Positions 58,719-64,000 of a stretch of DNA of 64,000 bases are shown here, piece by piece. The translations under genes and the position numbers were made by a program. The DNA is taken from assembly GCA_047125605.1 (NCBI GenBank), contig CP138932.1:62001-126000 (forward strand). The letters are read 5' to 3'. Each line of letters begins with the position of its first letter. Position 1 is the first letter of the stretch. The notes beneath the pieces are model-generated. The model ran no database searches, was not told the origin of the DNA, and was given only the letters and a program-made list of their open reading frames with translations. Source of the DNA: JAKVBK01 sp022447275 (GTDB lineage: Bacteria; Pseudomonadota; Alphaproteobacteria; Rhodobacterales; Rhodobacteraceae).

Positions 58719-61670
58719 ATGGACGGCAGCACTACGCGCGGGCAAGTCACGGCTGTTCTGGGCCCGACGAACACCGGAAAAACCCACTACGCCATCGAGC
58801 GGATGCTGGCCTATCGCACCGGTGTGATCGGCTTGCCCCTGCGTCTGCTGGCGCGCGAAGTCTATGACCGGATCGTCGAGGTGCGTGGGCCATCCGTTGT
58901 GGCGCTTGTGACCGGGGAGGAGCGTATCGTCCCCGAACGGGTGCAATACTGGGTGTGCACCGTTGAGGCGATGCCGGTGGGCCTTGGGGCGGATTTTCTT
59001 GCGGTCGATGAAATTCAGCTCTGTGCGGATCCCGAGCGCGGGCATATTTTCACCGACCGGTTGCTGCATGCGCGCGGTTTGCACGAAACCTTGTTTTTGG
59101 GTTCGGATACGATGCGCGGGGCGATTGCAGCCAAGGTGCCGGGCGTTCAGTTCAGCCGGCGTGAGCGGTTTTCCCAGTTGGCCTATTCCGGCTCCAAGAA
59201 GCTGAGCCGGATGATCCCGCGCTCGGCGATCGTCAGTTTCTCGGTCGATAATCTCTACGCAATCGCGGAACTGATCCGTCGCCAACGGGGCGGATGCGCG
59301 GTTGTCATGGGCGCGCTCAGCCCACGCACGCGCAACGCGCAGGTTGATTTGTACCAGAATGGTGAGGTCGATTTCCTCGTGGCGACAGATGCGATCGGCA
59401 TGGGTCTGAACCTCGACGTCCGTCACATCGCGTTTTCGGGCCTGCGCAAATTTGATGGGCGCCGCATGCGCGATTTGATGCCCCACGAATTGGCCCAGAT
59501 CGCTGGGCGGGCAGGGCGATTCAAGACCGATGGCACCTTTGGAGTGACCGGTGAGGTGCACAAGATCGACGAGCAGATCGTCGAGGCCATCACCAGTCAC
59601 CGGTTTGCTCCGATCCGAAAGCTGATGTGGCGCAACCATCGGCTCAACTTTGCCTCTGTGCCGCACCTGATCAGCAGTTTGGAGCAGCCCATCAAAGAGG
59701 ATGAATGGCTGGTCAAGGGACGTGAAGCCGATGATCTGGCGGCCCTGCGCGCGATCGGAGAAGACCCCGACATTGCGCCGCGCCTGAACAGCCCGAAAGA
59801 TGTGGAGCGCCTGTGGGACGTCTGCCGTGTGCCCGATTTCCGGGGCATTTCACCGGTGGAACATGCCCGTCTCTTGGCCCGAATCTTTGAGCATCTACAA
59901 GACAAGGGACAGCTTCCGGATGACTGGCTGGCGCGTCAGATCCGGCAGGTAGACCGCACAGATGGAGATATCGACACACTCAGCCGCAGATTGGCGCATA
60001 TCCGCACATGGACCTATGTTGCGCAACGCTCTGGCTGGGTGGAAGATGAAATGCATTGGCGCGGGGCGACACGCGCTGTAGAAGATCGCCTGTCCGATGC
60101 GCTACACGGCGCATTGACCAACCGGTTTGTGGACCGGCGTACATCGGTGCTGCTGCGCCGACTGAAGCAGAAGGAGAGCCTTGTGGCCGAGGTGAACGAA
60201 AACGGCGAAGTGACAGTTGAAGGACAGGTATTGGGTAGCCTTCAAGGATTTCGCTTCCATCAAGATAAAGCCTCCAGCCCGGATGAGGCAAAGACAATGC
60301 GCCAGGCCGCTCTTGCAGCGCTGACGCCGCAATTCGCCTTGCGCTCGGACAGGTTTTACAATGCCCCCGACACGGAGATCGACTTTACCGAACAGGGCGG
60401 TCTCATGTGGGGCGAGCACGCGGTTGGCAAGCTGGTCAAAGGCTCGGAAACGCTCAAGCCACGGATTGAAGTCTTCGTAGATGAAGAGGCCGGGCCAGAG
60501 GTTGCTGAAAAGGTGGCGCGCCGTCTCCAGCATTTCCTTGATCGCAAGATCGCCGCGCTGTTTGAGCCGCTTGAGGCACTGCAAAAGGACGAGGCGCTGA
60601 CCGGGCTGGCCCGGGGGTTTGCCTTCCGCATGGTAGAGGCGCTGGGCATTTTGCCGCGCGATCAGGTGGCCGAGGATGTGAAGGCCCTTGATCAGGACAT
60701 GCGCGGCGCGCTGCGCAAGCATGGCATTCGCTTTGGCCAGTTTACGATTTTCATGCCGCTTCTGCTCAAGCCAGCTCCGACGCGGCTGCGCCTGTTGCTC
60801 TGGTCTCTGGACCGTGATCTGGCGGAATTCCCGGAAAGCCCGCCGCCCGGGCTGGTGACAATTCCCGCGCCTGTGGATGCCCCGGAAGGCTATGACGCGA
60901 TGGCCGGATACCGCGTTGCGGGCGCCCGTGCGATTCGGATCGACATGCTGGAGCGTTTAGCGGATCAGATCCGTTCTGAGGACACGCGGGGTGGCTTTGA
61001 AGCCAAGGCAGACATGCTGTCGATCACCGGCACAACGCTGGAGCAATTTGCCGATCTCATGACCGGGCTTGGCTATAAGGCCGAGCGAGGCGAGCGTCCC
61101 AAGCAGCGCGCGCCTAGGCCTGAGGCCCCGGCCGCAGAGGCTGTCGCACAGACAGAAGCTGATCCTTCCGCGGAGGCCGCAGCCGCCTCTGATGCCGCGC
61201 CGGCCGAAGCGCCCGTTGCCGAAGAGCAGGCCGCGACACCGGACACCCCTGACGCTGCCAGCGAAGCGGGTGCCGACGCTGCCACTGAGGCCACAGCGGC
61301 AGAGGAAGCACAGCCAGAGCAGGCAGAAACTGCTGAAGCGGACGCTGAATCCGTCCCCTCCGACCAGCCTGCGGAAATCGAGGTGTTTTACACTTTCTCC
61401 TGGGCGCCGCGTCGCCAAGGCAATCGCCGTGGCGGTCGCCCGCAAGGCCGTGATGGTCAGCGTGACGGTGGCAGCGGGCGCCGTGCAGGTGGTGGCAAGC
61501 CGCATGGGAAAGGCAAGCCGCAAGGCAAGGGCAAGCCCCGTCGCGAGGGCGCCGGTGGTGGCCAGGGCAAAGCCAAGTCCTACGAGGCGCGCCCCCCCCG
61601 CAAGGAAAAGAAGATCGATCCGGATAACCCATTCGCCGCAGCGCTCATGGGGCTGAAAGACCGTAAATGA
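58719..61670 (+). CDS. SUV3-like ATP-dependent RNA/DNA helicase
   Basis: 983 residues. Walker A GPTNTGKTHYA (about 15-25), motif II as FLAVDEIQLCAD (about 91-102), motif III-type LGSDTMRG, motif V ATDAIGMGLNLDV (about 222-234) and motif VI QIAGRAGRFKTDGT (about 261-274). This is the SF2 SUV3 family, whose mitochondrial members unwind RNA for degradation. From about residue 790 the tail is Ala/Glu-rich and then Gly/Lys/Arg-rich (RRQGNRRGGRPQGRDG), probably disordered and nucleic-acid binding. The S4-domain gene follows 22 bases downstream. Confidence 0.92.
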   Translation: MDGSTTRGQVTAVLGPTNTGKTHYAIERMLAYRTGVIGLPLRLLAREVYDRIVEVRGPSVVALVTGEERIVPERVQYWVCTVEAMPVGLGADFLAVDEIQLCADPERGHIFTDRLLHARGLHETLFLGSDTMRGAIAAKVPGVQFSRRERFSQLAYSGSKKLSRMIPRSAIVSFSVDNLYAIAELIRRQRGGCAVVMGALSPRTRNAQVDLYQNGEVDFLVATDAIGMGLNLDVRHIAFSGLRKFDGRRMRDLMPHELAQIAGRAGRFKTDGTFGVTGEVHKIDEQIVEAITSHRFAPIRKLMWRNHRLNFASVPHLISSLEQPIKEDEWLVKGREADDLAALRAIGEDPDIAPRLNSPKDVERLWDVCRVPDFRGISPVEHARLLARIFEHLQDKGQLPDDWLARQIRQVDRTDGDIDTLSRRLAHIRTWTYVAQRSGWVEDEMHWRGATRAVEDRLSDALHGALTNRFVDRRTSVLLRRLKQKESLVAEVNENGEVTVEGQVLGSLQGFRFHQDKASSPDEAKTMRQAALAALTPQFALRSDRFYNAPDTEIDFTEQGGLMWGEHAVGKLVKGSETLKPRIEVFVDEEAGPEVAEKVARRLQHFLDRKIAALFEPLEALQKDEALTGLARGFAFRMVEALGILPRDQVAEDVKALDQDMRGALRKHGIRFGQFTIFMPLLLKPAPTRLRLLLWSLDRDLAEFPESPPPGLVTIPAPVDAPEGYDAMAGYRVAGARAIRIDMLERLADQIRSEDTRGGFEAKADMLSITGTTLEQFADLMTGLGYKAERGERPKQRAPRPEAPAAEAVAQTEADPSAEAAAASDAAPAEAPVAEEQAATPDTPDAASEAGADAATEATAAEEAQPEQAETAEADAESVPSDQPAEIEVFYTFSWAPRRQGNRRGGRPQGRDGQRDGGSGRRAGGGKPHGKGKPQGKGKPRREGAGGGQGKAKSYEARPPRKEKKIDPDNPFAAALMGLKDRK

Positions 61671-61692
61671 CGGCTATGCGGATCGCATCGGC

Positions 61693-62079
61693 ATGAGCGG
61701 CACCGAGACAGGTGCCGCCAGCCTGCGCATCGACAAGTGGCTGTGGCAGGCGCGTTTCTTCAAAACCCGCAGCCTCGCGGCCAAATATGTGGGCGAAGGG
61801 CGCCTGCGTGTGAATGGCACGAAGATCTCAAAGCCCGCCCGGGCAGTCATGCCCGGCGACACGCTGACATTCCCGTTGCACCAGCATGTCAGGCTCATCC
61901 GGATTGAGGCGCTGGGCGTCCGCCGGGGGCCCGCCCCTGAGGCCCGTTTGCTCTACACAGATCTTGACCCGCCCCAGCCGAAAGCCCCAGATTTGTCTGC
62001 GCCTCAGCGCAGCGGACCCCGCCCCACCAAGAAGGATCGCCGCATGCTGCAAGCCAATCGCCTGACGGACCTTGATTGA
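61693..62079 (+). CDS. hslR: S4-domain RNA-binding protein (Hsp15-like)
   Basis: 128 residues. The S4 domain occupies about 10-70: LRIDKWLWQARFFKTRSLAA, VGEGRLRVNGTKISKP. The C-terminal third is basic with Pro/Arg (PRPTKKDRRM). Hsp15 binds free 50S subunits carrying nascent chains after heat stress. It is on the same strand as the SUV3-like helicase and ferredoxin genes, a conserved order in this group. Confidence 0.9.
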   Translation: MSGTETGAASLRIDKWLWQARFFKTRSLAAKYVGEGRLRVNGTKISKPARAVMPGDTLTFPLHQHVRLIRIEALGVRRGPAPEARLLYTDLDPPQPKAPDLSAPQRSGPRPTKKDRRMLQANRLTDLD

Positions 62080-62130
62080 CCCCTTGATGCACGTTACCTC
62101 CCTGTGTGAACAAAAAGACCTGAGACAAAG

Positions 62131-62469
62131 ATGACCTATATCGTTGGCGATAATTGCATCGCATGCAAATACACCGATTGCGTTGAAGTTTGCCCCGTGG
62201 ATTGTTTCTACGAGGGCGAGAACATGTTGGTGATCCATCCTGACGAATGCATCGATTGCGGCGTCTGTGAGCCGGAATGCCCGGCGGATGCTATCCGCCC
62301 GGACACCGAGCCCGGGGTTGAGAAATGGGTGGAGTTCAATCGCAAATACGCAGAACTTTGGCCCGTTATCATCACGCGCAAGGATCCGCTGCCCGAGGCA
62401 GAGGAACGTGACGGTGAAACCGACAAGGTTGAGAAATATTTCTCAGAGGCGGCTGGCGAAGGGGGCTGA
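62131..62469 (+). CDS. fdxA: 7Fe-8S ferredoxin FdxA
   Basis: 112 residues. The N-terminal cluster ligands are CIACKYTDCVEVCPVDCF (about 9-26) and the second site is CIDCGVCEPECPADAI (about 40-55). Together they give one 3Fe-4S and one 4Fe-4S cluster, as in Azotobacter FdI-type proteins. The tail (about 60-112) is acidic. It carries electrons in the cytoplasm. A terminator follows at 62545. Confidence 0.96.
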   Translation: MTYIVGDNCIACKYTDCVEVCPVDCFYEGENMLVIHPDECIDCGVCEPECPADAIRPDTEPGVEKWVEFNRKYAELWPVIITRKDPLPEAEERDGETDKVEKYFSEAAGEGG

Positions 62470-62726
62470 TTCGATTCGGCGCAAGCCAATGCTTTGCAGC
62501 TGGCAACATACTGAAACTGTGCGATAAAGCGCCTACAGGCCGCTCGCTTTCTTGGAAAGCGTTTTTGTGCTACACTCGGCCACTAATGAGGACAAAACCC
62601 TGAAATACGTCCTGCTGTCGGACTCAGGCAGCGGATTTTGGCCAAAGGTCACACGCACCCTGGAAAGCCCCGCTTTCCTGAGGTGCTTTTTTCGCTCTGT
62701 AGCAGGGCGTTCGAAGGAAGGTTTGT
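62470..62726 (+). other. fdxA-carD intergenic region
   Basis: 257 bases containing the fdxA terminator and, presumably, the carD promoter. AAGGAAGG precedes the carD ATG. Confidence 0.5.
62545..62566 (+). terminator. intrinsic terminator after fdxA
   Basis: CGCTTTC (62545-62551), loop TTG, GAAAGCG (62555-62561), then five T. Confidence 0.8.
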
Positions 62727-63242
62727 ATGACTAAAAGCAAGAAAGCAGATTTCCGCCCGGACGATTTCGTCGTCTACCCCGCCCACGGTGTTGGCAAGAT
62801 TGTCTCCATCGAAGAGCAGGAAATCGCGGGCATGTCGATGGAACTGTTCGTGATTGCGTTCGAGAAGGACAAGATGACGTTGCGGGTGCCCACGCACAAG
62901 GCCACGGAAATTGGCATGCGGGCTCTGTCTGAGCCTGATGTGGTCAACCAGGCCATGAAAACGCTCAAGGGCAAGGCCAAGGTCAAGAAAGCCATGTGGT
63001 CACGCCGTGCGCAGGAATACGAGCAAAAGATCAACTCGGGTGATTTGATTGCCATCGCCGAAGTGGTGCGCGATCTGCACCGCACGGATGATCAGCGCGA
63101 GCAGAGCTACTCCGAGCGTCAGCTGTATGAGGCTGCGTTGGAGCGCCTCACGCGCGAGATTGCCGCCGTATCCAGCGTTGACGAAGACACCGCACAAAAG
63201 CAGATCGATGAAGTTCTGGTAAGCCGCGCCGCAGCTGCCTGA
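62727..63242 (+). CDS. carD: CarD-family transcription regulator
   Basis: 171 residues. The RNA-polymerase-interacting domain is at about 10-65 (DDFVVYPAHGVGKIVSIEEQ, MTLRVPTHKATEIGMR). The helical C-terminal DNA-binding domain is at about 75-165 (WSRRAQEYEQKINSGDLIAI, ERQLYEAALERLTREIAAV). CarD stabilises the open promoter complex, notably at rRNA promoters. It has its own upstream region and a strong terminator after it. Confidence 0.96.
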   Translation: MTKSKKADFRPDDFVVYPAHGVGKIVSIEEQEIAGMSMELFVIAFEKDKMTLRVPTHKATEIGMRALSEPDVVNQAMKTLKGKAKVKKAMWSRRAQEYEQKINSGDLIAIAEVVRDLHRTDDQREQSYSERQLYEAALERLTREIAAVSSVDEDTAQKQIDEVLVSRAAAA

Positions 63243-63268
63243 TCTTTAGCGATCCAACACTCCTTGAA

Positions 63269-63300
63269 ACGCCGTGCCCTGTACCGGGCGCGGCGTTTTC
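63269..63300 (+). terminator. intrinsic terminator after carD
   Basis: ACGCCGTGCCC (63269-63279) pairs with GGGCGCGGCGT (63286-63296), one G-T pair included, followed by TTTTCC. Confidence 0.85.
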
Positions 63301-63384
63301 CTATTTAGCGTCCATGTATGGCGGCATGAACGGCGGGGCTGGCCTAACATCCTCGAACGGCAAGTGCTGGCGCGCCGCCTCAGC

Positions 63385-63843
63385 TTAGGTGGGTAGGGGG
63401 GCGTCGCGTTTTGGTTCGTGCATGACGATCTGGCTTTGCACGCGGGCGACGCCGTGATGGGGCAACAGCACATCATGGACCAAGCGGTGCAATTCCCTCA
63501 GATCCGAGCAATAGACCCGCAGCAGGTAGTCAGCCTCACCCGTCAGCGTCCATGCGGCAACGATCTCGCGGCGCGTGTCCAGCAGCGTTGCGAATTCCCG
63601 CGCTGTTTCCTTGGAGTGGGACGCCATCTGCACTTGTACAAAGGCTTGCACGCCGAGGCCAAGCGCCTCTGGATCCAATTGCGCGCGGTAGCCAGTGATC
63701 ACCCCGGCGGCCTCCAACCTCTGCCGCCGCCGCCCGACCTGACTGGCTGACAGGTCCAACATCTGACCGAGTTTTTCCGACGTGGTCTGGGCATCGCTTT
63801 GCAGCGCAAGCAGCAGTCGATTGTCAGTTGAGTCGCGTTCCAT
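63385..63843 (-). CDS. Lrp/AsnC-family transcriptional regulator
   Basis: 152 residues. The N-terminal HTH (about 5-60) includes KLGQMLDLSASQVGRRRQRL. The C-terminal RAM/effector domain is at about 65-145 (FVQVQMASHSKETAREFATL, TLTGEADYLLRVYCSDLREL). It is divergent from a gene that looks like 4-hydroxyphenylpyruvate dioxygenase, so tyrosine or another aromatic amino acid is a reasonable effector guess. Direct repeats in the shared region are candidate binding sites. Confidence 0.93.
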   Translation of the reverse strand: MERDSTDNRLLLALQSDAQTTSEKLGQMLDLSASQVGRRRQRLEAAGVITGYRAQLDPEALGLGVQAFVQVQMASHSKETAREFATLLDTRREIVAAWTLTGEADYLLRVYCSDLRELHRLVHDVLLPHHGVARVQSQIVMHEPKRDAPLPT

Positions 63844-63975
63844 GCGGGTAAATTGCGTTATCTATTCTGCTTTTGCAATAAAGTCGCGGGTTTTTGACTG
63901 AATCTATGAAAAGTCGCGCGCATCTCGCATGGAAAAAGCAGGATACTTGCAAGACACTCAGATTTTGGAGCACAT
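63844..63975. promoter_or_regulatory. divergent control region with AAAGTCGCG direct repeats
   Basis: AAAGTCGCG occurs at 63880-63888 and 63910-63918, 30 bases apart. This spacing suits an Lrp-type regulator that binds several sites on one face of the helix. Confidence 0.45.
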
Positions 63976-64000
63976 ATGGGACCGTTTCCGCATGACGCCC
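63976..64000 (+). CDS. hppD: 4-hydroxyphenylpyruvate dioxygenase, first codons only (truncated by window)
   Basis: Eight codons are visible (MGPFPHDA), with GGAG before the ATG. I recall this N-terminus from 4-hydroxyphenylpyruvate dioxygenases of Rhodobacterales, where the gene commonly sits divergent from an Lrp/AsnC gene. Eight residues are too few for certainty. Confidence 0.45.

Overview
The window is about 60% GC and reads as a contiguous stretch of chromosome from an alphaproteobacterium of the order Rhodobacterales, most likely the roseobacter group. Family-level markers support this: small proteins of the DUF6324 and DUF6476 families, an MmcB-type repair protein behind an alphaproteobacterial LexA box (GTTC-N7-GTTC), a ScfR-family regulator, a SUV3-type helicase next to S4, FdxA and CarD, and a tRNA-His with A73 and no G-1. 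I saw no insertion sequences, prophage, CRISPR array or rRNA operon.

Layout. 1-6.4 kb: the end of a polyamine-type ABC importer (ATPase, two permeases) followed by a PuuB-like amine oxidase, convergent with a dimethylglycine/sarcosine dehydrogenase-like flavoprotein. 6.5-10.2 kb: a photolyase-related FAD protein with an unusual domain order, then clpP and clpX. 10.4-14.5 kb: an NDUFA12-like protein, an MlaD-like protein, a DUF2155 protein, then aat, accC and accB on the other strand. 14.9-23.7 kb: a pyrimidine catabolism block with rutR, a ureidopropionase-like amidase, dihydropyrimidinase and an NMT1/ThiY-type ABC importer, with a clear RutR-type operator. 24.0-37.4 kb: a hypothetical gene behind a CtrA-like box, then acs, a five-gene Liv-type ABC importer, a divergent ScfR-family regulator, a lone receiver protein, a small membrane protein and a symporter-histidine kinase fusion. 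I read this last part as a candidate acetate or short-chain-acid sensing and uptake locus.

37.5-44.7 kb: an orphan FliM-like protein with a DLP-repeat tail, a DUF442 phosphatase/sulfurtransferase-like protein, LexA-controlled mmcB, DUF6324, tRNA-His, a 500-base stretch without recognisable genes, DUF6476 and rluD-like genes with overlapping divergent start codons, rpoH and a Gfo/Idh oxidoreductase. 44.8-49.6 kb: capsule genes kpsC, a kpsD/wza-like gene and kpsS, without an ABC exporter. 49.8-52.7 kb: ribE, ribB fused to a degenerate ribA domain, ribH and nusB. 52.8-55.7 kb: an ATP-dependent DNA ligase and its associated exonuclease. 55.8-64 kb: an HpaI-type aldolase, a lysophospholipase-like hydrolase, an SCP2 protein, a TPR protein, the SUV3-like helicase, an S4 protein, ferredoxin FdxA, CarD, an Lrp regulator and the first codons of a gene that looks like 4-hydroxyphenylpyruvate dioxygenase.

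A short intergenic sequence, GAGTATTTAAAAGACAAAGA and close variants, recurs at four places, twice as an inverted pair inside the polyamine operon. The most system-like candidates are the acs/transporter/ScfR/symporter-kinase locus and the RutR-controlled pyrimidine locus.
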